Shown one piece after another: positions 22,215 through 34,985 of a stretch of 64,000 bases of DNA. A model generated the notes under the pieces. It had not been told where the DNA came from. It worked only from the letters and a program-made list of their open reading frames with translations, and did no database searches. The translations under genes and the position numbers were made by a program. The stretch's first letter is position 1. Every line of letters starts with the position of its first letter. The DNA is from Congeria kusceri (Eukaryota; Mollusca; Bivalvia; Myida; Dreissenidae): NCBI GenBank assembly GCA_027627225.1, contig CM051028.1:20235701-20299700 (forward strand). Reading direction: 5' to 3'.

Positions 22215-22980
22215 ATTTTTTTAATATGCAATCCCAAGCGAGGTCTCGATATTTGGTATCTATGTATGAAATTTCATTAAAATATATCGATGCGTTCTTA
22301 AGCTGTTGAGCAGAAACCTTTCTTCTATTTTTAGTTATGGTGACCTTGATCTTGACCCCACCCACCCCATATGCAATTCCAAGCGAGGTCTCAATATGGT
22401 ATCTACGTATGAAGTTTCAGTAAAATATCTTTATGGATTCTAAAGTTATTGAGAGGAAACGGTTTTTCTATTTTAAGTAATGGTAACCTCGACCCCATCC
22501 ACCTTATACGCAATCCCAAGCTAGGTCTCGATATAAGGTATATATGTATGAAGTTTCATTAAAATATCTCGATGCGTTCTCAATTTATTGAGCGGAAACA
22601 GTGTTTTCTATTTTTGGCAACGGTGACCTTGATCTGTGACGTGTTGACCTCAAAATATATCGGCGTCTTCCTTTTTTATAGGGTATCTATGTATTAAGTT
22701 TTAGTACAATATCTCGATGCGTTCTCAAGTTATTGAGCGGAAACCATTTTTCTATTTTTAGCAACGGTGACCTTGACCTTTGTCCTGTTGACCTCAAAAT
22801 GTGTAGGCGTCTTCGATTCCCCCAAGTAACCAGCATACCAACTTTCATGATCGAATGTCAAAGCGTTCTCTAGATATCGTGCGGAAACGAAATGGTATAT
22901 AGACAGATCGACCATCCGACCGACCGACCGACGGACAGGTGCAGAGCAAGATACCCCCACTTCTTCGATTTAGCTTCAAC
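22215..22980 (-). repeat. Reverse-oriented array of the 3.65 kb family with its terminal part
   Basis: The 'gcaatcccaagcgaggtct' marker recurs at about 22228, 22370 and 22511, then two more diverged units follow. The last part, from 22790, contains 'ttgacctcaaaatgtgtagg', a 'gaccgaccgaccgac' run and 'agatacccccacttcttcg'. I take this to be the true end of the dispersed element. Frames inside (for example 22730-22960) are not genes. Confidence 0.8.
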
Positions 22981-23330
22981 CAACAGCTTATCACGTAGGG
23001 TGTTTTTCAAATGTACGCCAATATATATATAAAATCAATGAAAAATTCCACCCTACCGACCCAAATTTTTGATCATGCCAGCATTAACAAAACTATGATT
23101 GTTTAAGACCTAACTGAAGCGGTTGACAAAAGCAGACAACATTTGTACATGAATATTATCTTTCAAACAAAATCTCTAAATCTCGTTTCGCGTGTGATAT
23201 AACCGTATTGTGCGATAAACTGAAGTTGATAATACACACGTCGGCAATCAGTAAGTTTAACTTGTGTATCCAACACCATCAACGAATCATTTCTCCAATG
23301 TACGCTCGAAACCCAATGGAGACATTTAAG

Positions 23331-23507
23331 GGTGGCACCGAGTTGACATGTGTGTGTTTTTATAATTCATGGCCACAGTATAATTACTCGTGGCCACGAC
23401 TTCATAACTCGTGCCCACGACATAATAACTTAATATTTCGTGCCTATAATAAATAAGTTGTGGCCAAGTATTACAAATAAGCACACACATGTCACGTCAA
23501 TGCCACC
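23331..23507. mobile_element. 177-base inverted-repeat element with internal short repeats
   Basis: The left end ggtggcaccgagttgacatg is complementary to the right end with a few mismatches. The middle has several copies of a 'tcgtggccacga'-like palindrome separated by 'cataataact' spacers. No coding capacity. Confidence 0.75.
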
Positions 23508-23624
23508 GTAATTTTTCTCTTTCTGTATGCTTTTTAAAAATAAAACTAGGGTTCATTAGCTTAAATGCTAAATACATTTGCAAAAATAGAACGAACAACG
23601 ATATTTTATTTCAAACAACCGGAT

Positions 23625-24146
23625 CTATAAACAACTCTCTATAAAAACTAAATTAATATTTGCCTCATCGCCTTTGCTGATCTGCTCGATTATTTTAGGA
23701 ACAGACTTGGTAACCGCACTCTTCCGTTCTCTAGACGACGGCAGGCTGCCACGTGGTAGACCCACGCGATTTAACCTTCGGTTCTCTGGGCTGTCAACGT
23801 ACAATTGCACACTGGTTGTGCCCGTCAGTGAGTTAAACCGGGCAGTACCCACGGGTTTCCCAACCCTGTTGAGTTCTCGATTCTGCCAAGTGTCTTTGTA
23901 GACGACAATCGTCGGTGTACTGTCGGTCTTAGCATCTAGATCAGGGACCCTGGCACCCTTAGGTGTCGTTACTCTATCCTGCTGCCCTTTGCCTGGGGTT
24001 GCCTGAACGGAAGTAGCACTGGCCGTTTTACTTTTATGTTTCACATCACCGGTTTTCGTAGACGTTTTTTTATCCGTCACTTCACCATTTTTCTTATTCG
24101 GACTTTTCTTGCCCCGTGGACCCGTTCTGGTGTTTTGGTTCGACAT
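23625..24146 (-). CDS. Two-motif NRxxxRVG protein or first exon of kinase 1
   Basis: An ATG at 24146 with A at -3 opens a 173-codon frame. Residues 1-75 are Lys/Thr/Ser-rich and disordered. Two copies follow of the motif YxDxxxNRxxxRVGxPxG: YKDTWQNRELNRVGKPVG (about residues 83-100) and YVDSPENRRLNRVGLPRG (about 117-134). A Ser/Arg/Lys-rich part with KIIEQISKGDE follows. The pair corresponds to the last two of eight motifs in the kinase 2 gene. If it is a first exon, a GC donor (GAG|gcaaat, intron from 23663) falls where kinase 2 exon 1 also ends, and phase 0 would join it to the kinase 1 exon at 18574. Otherwise it ends at the TAG in 23625. The motif is not a named domain I can recall, and its function is unknown. 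Confidence 0.7.
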   Translation of the reverse strand: MSNQNTRTGPRGKKSPNKKNGEVTDKKTSTKTGDVKHKSKTASATSVQATPGKGQQDRVTTPKGARVPDLDAKTDSTPTIVVYKDTWQNRELNRVGKPVGTARFNSLTGTTSVQLYVDSPENRRLNRVGLPRGSLPSSRERKSAVTKSVPKIIEQISKGDEANINLVFIESCL

Positions 24147-25121
24147 CTTTTTTCAAAAGAAAGTTTTATATCGTTAAGTTCAGCACATACCAACTCAGAT
24201 TAAAATGTCTGAATGTATTATAACACATGCTTTACCTACTCCAACTCAATACATCATTTTCAAAAAATCCCCTAGTACATGTAGTTTCGTTTTCGATTAA
24301 GTTTACAGGCAAAATGTTTACAAAGGAGGGGTCGTATTTATGAAACATATTTACAGGTAATGTCACGGTCATGTATTTATCAATAGCTTTTGATGTCATT
24401 TACCACGTTTACCAATAAACAACTTTATTTTAATATTAGAAAACAATCATTTGATCGCGTAAATTCTTATTAAATTGTTGGAACGTACTATTTGTTTATC
24501 AAAGCGCTAAATGCACTATTGGTGTTTGCTGGTTCTCAACTCAAATAAAGCAGCCGATTTAATACCAATATTCGACTTGAAAACCAGAAGGGGCGTATGC
24601 GCAAAGAAGGCTGATATATTTATTGAGAAATATCTCTTAAAACTCAAAAGTAGTTCATGATTTGACATGAGTTTCGATGTTAACTCATAGGTTTAGTTTT
24701 AGTTTTGTATAATTATATTTTCTGAGCGGTGAAATACATGCATATGAAAATCAAATTAGGTAATGACAGCTACAAAACAAGATATGCATACCCGCCGTTT
24801 TTTATCGTCTTCTTTAACATTCGCGCATTTAATGACCATTTAATGAGCGGGTAGATAACGTTCTGTAAAAAAGTGTATTGGGAGTCTATATTTGGGAAAT
24901 CTTTAATCAAATGCAATGACTATTTAAAAGCAACAACTTGAGATATTCGGTTCGACCCCGAATAACAGAGTCTTATGTCGAGTATTGATTTTACAATGCG
25001 TCTACGTATTTCAGCTTCATATGTAAACAGATGCAGTGCTGTTTCAAAGAAGTAATTGATTTTAAAGTTGATACTGTGGGATACCAAGATATACGTAAAA
25101 CTGATGGGTAATAAAATGGGA
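24147..25121. other. No gene seen; 5' flank of the two-motif exon
   Basis: AT-rich DNA that would include the promoter if 24146 is the first codon. No convincing TATA box was fixed. Reading frames near 24920-25246 are chance frames overlapping the foldback element. Confidence 0.4.
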
Positions 25122-25559
25122 TTACAAAAGGGTATGACTAAACACCGGAAACCCGCAAAAAACCACAGAGACCTACTTGATGAACAGAAACCTGCAAAAT
25201 CCCAATGAAACACAAGAAACTCATCAGCGAAAACCAACGGAAACATACAAAAACCTACTTAAACTTGCGAAAACCCAAGAAAACCTTCTTAAACTAACGA
25301 AAAACCGCGAAAACCAGAGCAAACACGAAAACCAATGGAAGCTTTGGAATTGTGCAAATTTCACGGGTTTTCGCTGTTAAATTATGGTTGTCATGGGTTT
25401 TCGTTATTTGAAGTAGGTTTACAATGTTCGCTGCTACTTGTAGGTTTCCACACATTAAGTTAGGTTTTCGAACGGTTTTCTTTTTATTTTAAGTAGGTTT
25501 TCGGGGCTTTTAGCTGGTTTCCGTGGGTTTTCGGTGTTGAGTCATACCGGTTACAAAAG
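25122..25559. mobile_element. Foldback element with 9-base target duplication
   Basis: The element (25131-25550) has long imperfect inverted arms. The left starts 'ggtatgactaaacaccggaa' and the right ends with its near-complement 'ggtgttgagtcataccgg'. Both arms are made of short 'gaaaacc' / 'ggttttc' blocks. Identical 9-mers ttacaaaag flank it (25122-25130 and 25551-25559). A 9-base duplication with long arms fits the Mutator-like type in general. No transposase is inside. Confidence 0.75.
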
Positions 25560-26959
25560 GCACGTTTTCATAGTGCCTCAGAAAGTTACTATTTTATTTC
25601 TCTGGTTAATGTTGAACATTTGAGTAATTCAATTGTTATTCAATTGAAATATGTACTCTCTTGTATTTCTTTTTAATTTGAATAGCAATGCTATGAAGTT
25701 AATTTGTATTTGCATAGCTGTATAGTATGATTAAGTATGTGCCAAGTGTGAGGTTTGACATGCCTTAAAACTGTTTTGAACCCCCAATGCTTTGCATTGA
25801 CCGTCCCATGGCGGTGACCCCAGTTTTGTCATAGTTTTGTTCGTGTTTTGTGCTTGTTTCATGCTATTTGTAGTAATTTGATATACTGAAATTGGTCACT
25901 TGGCCTCAACAATATTACTTGCAATACACCTAAGTGAAAATAATCAAAATGCTGACAGCACAGAAAGCATTTTTTGAATTAAGGGTGCATTTTTGCTTAA
26001 AAGGAAACAATAGGGAAACATTTGTTTAAATGAAGTTCAGTTTCCCACATTTTAAACTTGAGAATATGGCTTCTTATTCAAAATTATGTGACATCATAAT
26101 ACAAATGTATTTGTAAGTGACGAACATATACTTCATCAAGCTAATGATCTCATGCAAACGGATTAATATACATGCCAGTTAACAAATCAATCTGCAATGA
26201 GCCGTCATTGTTGCAGAATAACAGATGAAGCGTGGTAGTTAGGAGCATCGATTGTTAGTGATTTGTAGCCTACTTAGTCCAACGTAGGTCATGCGATGCG
26301 TGTTCTCGATTTTCCATGTTACAGTTTTAAATTAATACATTGCAGTAATTTGTTATCAAAATATTCAGAATAAGAATCACTAACAAGAAATAACACTTCC
26401 GCAACGATTCAAAAATAACAAATGTAGCGCATTAATTTAGTGGTCTTATTCCAGGACACTCAGGTGAATATTTCGGTTACATACAAGTAAATAACGAAAT
26501 ATGAGTGCCATTAATTCGACCTAACATTTTAAAGAAATTGACTTGTTTAGAAACGGGAACTTTAATAAATCACATGATAAACACGTTAAAATACACATGA
26601 AATACATTATCTTACATACTTAAACGGTAAGAAAACAGGCGTGAATTTTTGCTATTTGAAGAAGGACCCTTTCAGGTTTCAATTTACTGACTCGTAGCCT
26701 GCAAAGAAAAGAAGTAGTTTTCCGCGATAATATTTGTTTTGGAAATTACCCTCTCAAAAGACCGTTGGCTTCGGCCAACAGTCTAAAACTTGATTTTCCC
26801 TAATTTAAGTCAATGGTGTCCTAGTGTCAAGGGAATGTTAATCCCATGCATGATTTGTGCATGGAGAAATCCCTGATAGTTAACATTACCGCCAGAAGTA
26901 CAGTTATTCATGGAAAGCATGAAACAACACAGTGTTTTTTAACAAAAGAATGAAATTTG
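25560..26959. other. No gene seen
   Basis: AT-rich, with short random frames. No coding exon, RNA gene or strong repeat is visible. Confidence 0.45.
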
Positions 26960-27138
26960 TCTTTAAGGAACATTTTCGTGTCGATAAGGGTTTGTCTCCA
27001 GATGCTGCAGCTGGAGTTTCACATAGGCCTATGTCGCCGGTTGATGAAAAGTGTGCAGCCAGTCCGGAAATCAAACCCGGGCCCTCTCGCGATCTGGGCG
27101 ATGCTCTTCCGAGTGAGCTAACCGGGCCGCTTACACAC
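26960..27138 (-). mobile_element. tRNA-derived SINE fragment, minus strand
   Basis: The minus strand reads CCCGGTTAGCTCACTCGGAA followed by GAGCA (A box) and GGGTTTGATTTCCGGAC (B box), about 50 bases apart. A 'ggctgca' continuation leads into about 90 more bases typical of a SINE body. The plus-strand frame at 26932-27141 is a shadow of this element. Confidence 0.6.
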
Positions 27139-27378
27139 TAATCACCAATCCCACTTCAGTTCGGTACCGTAACACCTAGTTTACAATCATACATTGGCGG
27201 TATATGTCTTATTAGACCACAGCTGTCGCCAGCCGACCATTCAGAGGCAAGAAAAAGAAGTATTGTATAAATCCCACACACTTACAGTAATGTGTTGGTA
27301 TATATAACTCCCGATTTCAATGCGCGCAAGGTGTAAAGGCCAAATAAACTCATTTTTGAGTTTTTTGATTAATGTATA

Positions 27379-27380
27379 CT

Positions 27381-27443
<63 letters not shown>

Positions 27444-27890
27444 CTAGTAGTAGTACTAGTAGTAGTAGTAGTAGAAGTAGTGTAGTAGTAGCAGTAGTAG
27501 TAGTGTAGTAGTCGTAGTAGTGTAGCAGTTGTTGTTGTTCGTGTTTTAGTTGTTCGTGTCGTTTATGTTGTTAATTTTGTTGTTGCTGTCGTGTTGTTGT
27601 TCATGCTATTGTTGTTCGTGGCGTTGTTGTCCGTGTTGTTGTTCGTGTTGTTGTTAATTTAGTTGTTCTTCGTCTTGTTGTTGATCATGTTGTTTCTAGT
27701 GTTTCTGTTGTGCGTGTTGTTGTTTTAGTTATTGTTGTAGTTATTGTTGTTGTTCGTGTTGTTGTTGTTGTTGGTCATGTTGTTATTTTTGTTGTTGTTG
27801 TTGTAGTTCTTGTTGTTGGTGTAGTTGTTGTTTTTCGTGCTGTTGTTGTTCGCGTTGTCTCTCGGGTTGTTGTAGTTGTGGAGTAGCAAT
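27379..27890 (+). repeat. (TAG)n microsatellite followed by degenerate (GTT)n
   Basis: Nearly pure gta/tag triplets from 27379 to about 27475, then interrupted triplets to 27530. After that come 350 bases of imperfect tgt/gtt triplets with 'cgtgttgttg' interruptions to about 27870. The poly-serine frame at 27320-27508 is only this repeat translated. Confidence 0.95.
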
Positions 27891-28689
27891 TGTGTAGTGG
27901 ATTTGCAATTGTGGAGGATGTGGTGGTATTTTAAGTTCTATTAGTGGTTGTAATTACTTTTATTAATTTGAATTATTCGGCTTCAATAGTGTATTGATTT
28001 CTCAAATATGAATTTGGTCTAAAATGCTAAAATATTGCTAGACAAAAAGGCCATGAATTAAGCTGTTCACTCGTGCACTGTGTATTCTATTTACATGGCA
28101 TGTTTTTTAATACGGTAAACCAAACATGTATTATCTGTGGTTTCAGTCAGATAGACCCGCTCCTAGCAGATTTATATAAAATTGATAAATTCCATATGCA
28201 ACCGCTACTCGGGGTTTATCCTATACATGTACCGAAACACATCTAGAATAAACGCTCGATAACAAAACCATTTTCCAAAAATCCCATGTAGTACTTTCGT
28301 TTCCGCTCCCACGGTATTGTTTGCAAACTGATTGGTTATATTTATATCTACAGGCAACGTGAGGATAAAGCAAATAATATTATTTTAATTTATTTATAAT
28401 GCCATTTGCGCTTAAAGCTCCTCATGACACGGATAAAACAACACATTTTTAAAATCGGTTTCCTCTGACCGTAACCTGAGCCAGCATTCGGTCGGAGAAA
28501 AATCTTGTGATCTTTAAATGGCGTATTCATGAAAAAAATCTCTCAAGACAATTCCGTGCATGTTTTTTTTTGCACCATTCTTCAACGTTAGAACTTGACA
28601 TTTTGTTTTAGTCTAATATATTCAAATACTTTAATAAACTTAAATGTTCCCAATGTAATACACTTTTAATTACACGTAGTATTTTATTT
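27891..28689. other. No gene seen
   Basis: AT-rich DNA between the triplet tract and the satellite, without coding or RNA signals. Confidence 0.45.
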
Positions 28690-31600
28690 CTGGAAATCAC
28701 TTCATGTGCATATCGGGTGGCCTGACGCATGGGTTTGTACTAGATTTAAAAAACCTATTCCATTTCTAGAAATCACTTCATGTACATACCGGGAGGCCTG
28801 ACTCATAGTTTGTACTAGATTTAAAAAACCTATTCTATTTCTAGAAATCACTTCATGTACATACCGGGTGGCCTGACGCATGGGTTTGTACTAGATTTAA
28901 AAAACCTATTCCATTTCTAGAAATCACTTCATGTACATACCGGGTGGCCTGACTCATAGTTTGTACTAGATTGAAAAAACCTATTCCATTTCTAGAAATC
29001 ACTTCATGTACATACCGGGAGGCCTGACTCATAGTTTGTACTAGATTTAAAAAACCTATTCCATTTCTAGAAATCACTTCATGTACATACCGGGTGGCCT
29101 GACGCATGGGTTTGTACTAGATTTAAAAAACCTATTCCATTTCTAGAAATCACTTCATGTACATACCGGGAGGCCTGACGCATGGGTTTGTACTAGATTT
29201 AAAAAACCTATTCCATTTCTTGAAATCACTTCATGTACATACCGGGAGGCCTAACTCATGGGTTTGTACTAGATTAAAAAACTGATTCCATTTCTAGAAA
29301 TCACTTCATGTACATACCGGGTGGCCTGACTCATGGGTTTGTACTAGATTTAAAAAAACCGATTCCATTTCTTGAAATCACTTCATGTACATACCGGGAG
29401 GCCTGACTCATGGGTTTGAACTAGATTTAAAAAACCTATTCCATTTCTTGAAATCATTTCATGTACATACCGGGTGGCCTGACGCATGGGTTTGTTCTAG
29501 ATTTAAAAAACCTATTCCATTTCTAGAAATCACTTCATGTACATACCGGGAGGCCTGACTCATGGGTTTGTACTAGATTTAAAAAACCTATCCCATTTCT
29601 GGAAATCACTTCATGTACATACCGGGCGGCCTGACGCATTGGTTTGTACTAGATTTAAAAAACTTATTCCATTTCTTGAAATCACTTCATGTACATACCG
29701 GGTGGCCTGACGCATGGGTTTGTACTAGATTTAAAAAACCTATTCCATTTCTAGAAATCACTTCATGTACATACCGGGTGGCATGACGCATGGGTTTGTA
29801 CTAGATTTAAAAAACCTATTCCATTTCTTGAAATCACTTCATGTACATACCCGGTGGCCTGACTCATGGTTTGTACTAGATTTAAAAAACCTATTCCATT
29901 TCTAGAAATCACTTCATGTACATACCGGGAGGCCTGACGCATGGGTTTGTACTAGATTTAAAAAACCTATTCCATTTCTTGAAATCACTTCATGTACATA
30001 CCGGGTGGCCTGACGCATGGGTTTGTACTAGATTTAAAAAACCTATTCCATTTCTAGAAATCACTTCATGTACATACCGGGAGGCCTGACTCATGGGTTT
30101 GTACTAGATTTAAAAAACCTATTCCATTTCTAGAAATCACTTCATGTACATACCGGGTGGCCTGACGCATGGGTTTGTACTAGATTTAAAAAACCTATTC
30201 AATTTCTGGAAATCACTTCATGTACATACCGGGAGGCCTGACGCATGGGTTGTACTAGATTAAAAAACTGATTCCATTTCTAGAAATCACTTCATGTACA
30301 TACCGGGAGGCCTGACTCATGGCTTTGTACTAGATTTAAAAAACCTATTCCATTTCTAGAAATCACATCATTTACATACCGGGAGGCCTGACTCATGGGT
30401 TTGTACTAGATTTAAAAAACCTATTCCATTTCTTGAAATCACTTCATGTACATACCGGGTGGCCTGACTCATGGGATTGTACTAGATTAAAAAAACCTAT
30501 TCCATTTCTTGAAATCACTTCATGTACATACCGGGTGGCCTGACTCATGGGTTTGTACTAGATTAAAAAAACCTATTCCATTTCTCGAAATCACTTCATG
30601 TACATACCGGGTGGCCTGACGCATGGGTTTGTACCAGATTTAAAAACTGATTCCATTTCTGGAAATCACTTTATGCACATACCGGGTGGCCTGACGCATG
30701 GGTTTGTACTAGATTTAAAAACTGATTCCATTTCTAGAAATCACTTCATGTACATACCGGGTGGCCTGACTCATGGGTTTGTACTAGATTTAAAAAACCT
30801 ATCCCATTTCTGGAAATCACTTCATGTACATACCGGGTGGCCTGACTCATCGGTTTGTACTAGATTAAAAAAACCTATTCCATTTCTTGAAATCACTTCA
30901 TGTACATACCGGGAGGCCTGACGCATGGGTTTGTACTAGATTTAAAAACTGATTCCATTTCTAGAAATCACTTCATGTACATACCGGGTGGCCTGACGCA
31001 TGGGTTTGTACTAAATTTAAAAAACCTATTCCATTTCTAGAAATCACTTCATGTACATACCGGGAAGCCTGACTGATGGTTTGTACTAGATTTAAAAAAC
31101 CTATTCCATTTCTGGAAATCACTTCATGTACATACCGGGTGGCCTGACTCATGGTTTGTACTAGATTTAAAAAACCTATTCCATTTCTGGAAATCACTTC
31201 ATGTACATACCGGGTGGCCTGACTCATGGGTTTGTACTAGATTTAAAAACTGATTCCATTTCTAGAAATCACTTCATGTACATACCGGGAAGCCTGACTC
31301 ATCGTTTGTACTAGATTTAAAAAACCTATTCCATTTCTTGAAATCACTTCATGTACATACCGGGTGGCCTGACGCATGGGTTTGTACTAGATTTAAAAAC
31401 TGATTCCATTTCTGGAAATCACTTCATGTACATACCGGGAAGCCTGACTCATGGGTTTGTACTAGATTTAAAAAACCTATTCCATTTCTGGAAATCACTT
31501 CATGTACATACCGGGAAGCCTGACTCATGGGTTTGTACTAGATTTAAAAAACCTATCCCATTTCTAGAAATCACTTCATGTACATACCGGGTGGCCTGAC

Positions 31601-34600
31601 TCATGGGTTTGTACTAGATTTAAAAAACCTATCCCATTTCTGGAAATCCCTTCATGTACATACCGGGTGGCCTGACGCATGGGTTTGTACTAGATTTAAA
31701 AAACCTGTTCCATTTCTTGAAATCACTTCATGTACATACCGGGTGGCCTGACGCATGGGTTTGTACTAGATTAAAAAAACCTATTCCATTTCTTGAAATC
31801 ACTTCATGTACATACCGGGTGGCCTGACGCATGGGTTTGTACTAGATTTAAAAAAACTATTCCATTTCTTGAAATCACTTCATGTACATACCGGGTGGCC
31901 TGACGCATGGGTTTGTACAAGATTTAAAAAACCTATTCCATTTCTAGAAATCACTTCATGTACATACCGGGAGGCCTGACTCATGGGTTTGTACTAGATT
32001 TAAAAAACCTATTCCATTTATGGAAATCACTTCATGTACATACCGGGTGGCCTGACGCATGGGTTTGTACTAGATTTAAAAAACCTATTCCATTTCTAGA
32101 AATCACTTCATGTACATACCGGGAGGCCTGACTCATGGGTTTGTACTAGATTTAAAAAACCTATTCCATTTCTAGAAATCACTTCATGTACATACCGGGT
32201 GGCCTGACTCATGGGTTTGTACTAGATTTAAAATACCTATTCCATTTCTTGAAATCACTTCATGTACATACCGGGTGGCCTGACGCATGGGTTTGCACTA
32301 GATTTAAAAAACCTATTCCATTTCTGGAAATCACTTCATGTACATACCGGGAGGCCTGACGCATGGGTTTGTACTAGATTTAATAAACCTATTCCATTTC
32401 TAGAAATCACTTCATGTACATACCGGGTGGCCTGACGCATGGGTTTGTATTAGATTTAAAAAACCTATTCCAATTCTTGAAATCACTTCATGTACATACC
32501 GGGTGGCCTGACGCATGGATTTGTACTAGATTTAAAAAACCTATTCCATTTCTGGAAATCACTTCATGTACATACCGGGAGGCCTGACGCATGGGTTTGT
32601 ACTAGATTTAAAAAACCTATTCCATTTCTTGAAATCACTTCATGTACATACCGGGAGGCCTGACTCATGGTTTGTACCAGATTAAAAAAACCTATTCCAT
32701 TTCTAGAAATCACTTCATATACATACCGGGTGACCTGACGCATGGGTTTGTACTAGATTTAAAAAACCTATTCCATTTCTTGAAATCACTTCATGTACAT
32801 ACCGGGTGGCCTGACTCATGGTTTGTACTAGATTTAAAAAATCTATTCCATTTCTTGAAATCACTTCATGTACATACCGGGTGGCCTGACGCATGGGTTT
32901 GTACTAGATTTAAAAAACCTATTCCATTACTAGAAATCACTTCATGTACATACCGGGAGGCCTGACTCATGGTTTGTACCAGATTAAAAAAACCTATTCC
33001 ATTTCTAGAAATCACTTCATGTACATACCGGGTGGCCTGACGCATGGGTTTGTACTAGATTTAAAAAACCTATTCCATTTCTTGAAATCACTTCATGTAC
33101 ATACCGGGTGGCCTGACTCATGGTTTGTACTAGATTTAAAAAACCTATTCCATTTCTTGAAATCACTTCATGTACATACCGGGAGGCCTGACGCATAGGT
33201 TTGTACTAGATTTAAAAAACCTATTCCATTTCTTGAAATCACTTCATGTACATACCGGGAAGCCTGACTCATGGGTTTGTACCAGATTTAAAAAACCTAT
33301 TCCATTTCTTGAAATAACTTCATGTTCATACCGGGTGGCCTGACGCATGGGTTTGTACTAGATTTAAAAAACCTATTCCATTTCTAGAAATCACTTCATG
33401 TACATACCGGGTGGCCTGACGCATGGGTTTGTACTAGATTTAAAAAACCTATTCCATTTCTAGAAATCACTTCATGTACATACCGGGTGGCCTGACGCAT
33501 GGGTTTGTACTAGATTTAAAAAATCTATTCCATTTCTGGAAATCACTTCATGTACATACCGGGTGGCCTGACGCATGGGTTTGTACTAGATTTAAAAACT
33601 GATTCCATTTCTTGAAATCACTTCATGTACATACCGGGAAGCCTGACGCATGGGTTTGTACTAGATTTAAAAAACCTATTCCATTTCTAGAAATCACTTC
33701 ATGTACATACCGGGAGGCCTGACGCATGGGTTTGTACTATATTTAAAAAACCTATTCCATTTCTGGAAATCACTTCATGTACATAACGGGTGGCCTGACG
33801 CATGGGTTTGTACTAGATTTAAAAAACCTATTCCATTTCTGGAAATCACTTCATGTACATACCGGGTGGCCTGACGCATGGGTTTGTACTAGATTTAAAA
33901 AACCTATTCCATTTCTGGAAATCACTTCATGTACATACCGGGTGGCCTGACTCATGGTCTGTACTAGATTTAAAAAACCTATTCCATTTCTGGAAATCAC
34001 TTCATGTACATACCGGGTGGCCTGACGCATGGGTTTGTACTAGATTAAAAAACTGATTCCATTTCTGGAAATAACTTCATGTACATACCGGGTGGCCTGA
34101 CTCATGGTTTGTACCAGATTAAAACAAGCAGTTTCCATTTCTGGAAATCACTTCATGTACATACCGGGTGGCCTGACGCAAGGCTTGTACTAGATTAAAA
34201 AAACTTTTTACATTTCTGGAAATAACTTCATGTACATGTATACCAGATGGCCTGACTCATAGTTTGTACTAGATTAAAACAAGCAGTTTCCATTTCTGGA
34301 AATCACTTCATGTACACAACGGGAGGCCTGACTCATAGTTTGTACCAGATTAAAACAAGCAGTTTCCATTTCTGGAAATCACTTCATGTACACAACGGGA
34401 GGCCTGACTCATAGTTTGTACCAGATTAAAACAAGCAGTTTCCATTTCTGGAAATCACTTCATGTACATACCGGGTGGCCTGACGCAAGGCTTGTACTCG
34501 ATTAAAAAAACTTTTTACGTTTCTGGTAATCACTTCATGAACATACCGGTCGGCATGACTCATGGTTTGTACTAGATAAAAAAAAAAAACTGTTTCCGTT

Positions 34601-34985
34601 TCTGGAAATCACTTCATGTACACAACGGGTGGCCTGACTCATGGTTTGTATTAGATCAAAAAATCAACTGTTTCAATTTCTGGAAATCACTTCATGTACA
34701 TACTGGATGGCCTGACTCATGGTTTGTACTAGATTAAAAAAAACTGTTTCTGTTTCTGGAAATACATTCATGTACATACCGGGTGGCCTGACTCGTGGTT
34801 TGTAGTAGATTTAAAAAAAAATGGTTCCGTTTCTTGAAATCACTTCATGTACATACCGTGTGGCCTGACTCGTGGTTTCTAGTAGATTTTAAAAAAAATG
34901 GTTCCGTTTCTTGAAATCACTTCATGTACATTCCGAGAGGCCTGACTCATGGTACTAGATTAAAAAACTGTTTCCATTCTGGAAA
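28690..34985. repeat. Satellite array, about 83 units of 76 bases
   Basis: The unit reads acttcatgtacataccgggt, then ggcctgacgcatgggtttgt, actagatttaaaaaacctat and tccatttctagaaatc, mostly 75-77 bases. Units vary at a few fixed places (gacgcat/gactcat, gggtttg/ggtttg, cctattcc/ctgattcc, tctaga/tcttga/tctgga). The array is uninterrupted for 6.3 kb. Units from about 34100 rightwards are clearly more diverged ('aacaagcagtttcc', 'acaacggg'). Because some units are 75 bases, long frames appear on both strands. They are not genes. Confidence 0.98.

Noticed and set aside
26932..27141. 69-codon plus-strand frame
   Set aside because: Overlaps a minus-strand tRNA-derived SINE with A and B boxes.
27320..27508. 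Poly-serine reading frame
   Set aside because: Pure translation of the (TAG)n microsatellite.
28853..34056. Long reading frames on both strands repeating MYIPGGLTHG or RYVHEVISRNG
   Set aside because: They are translations of the 76-base satellite. Frames exist only where units are 75 bases, on both strands, and shift between units.
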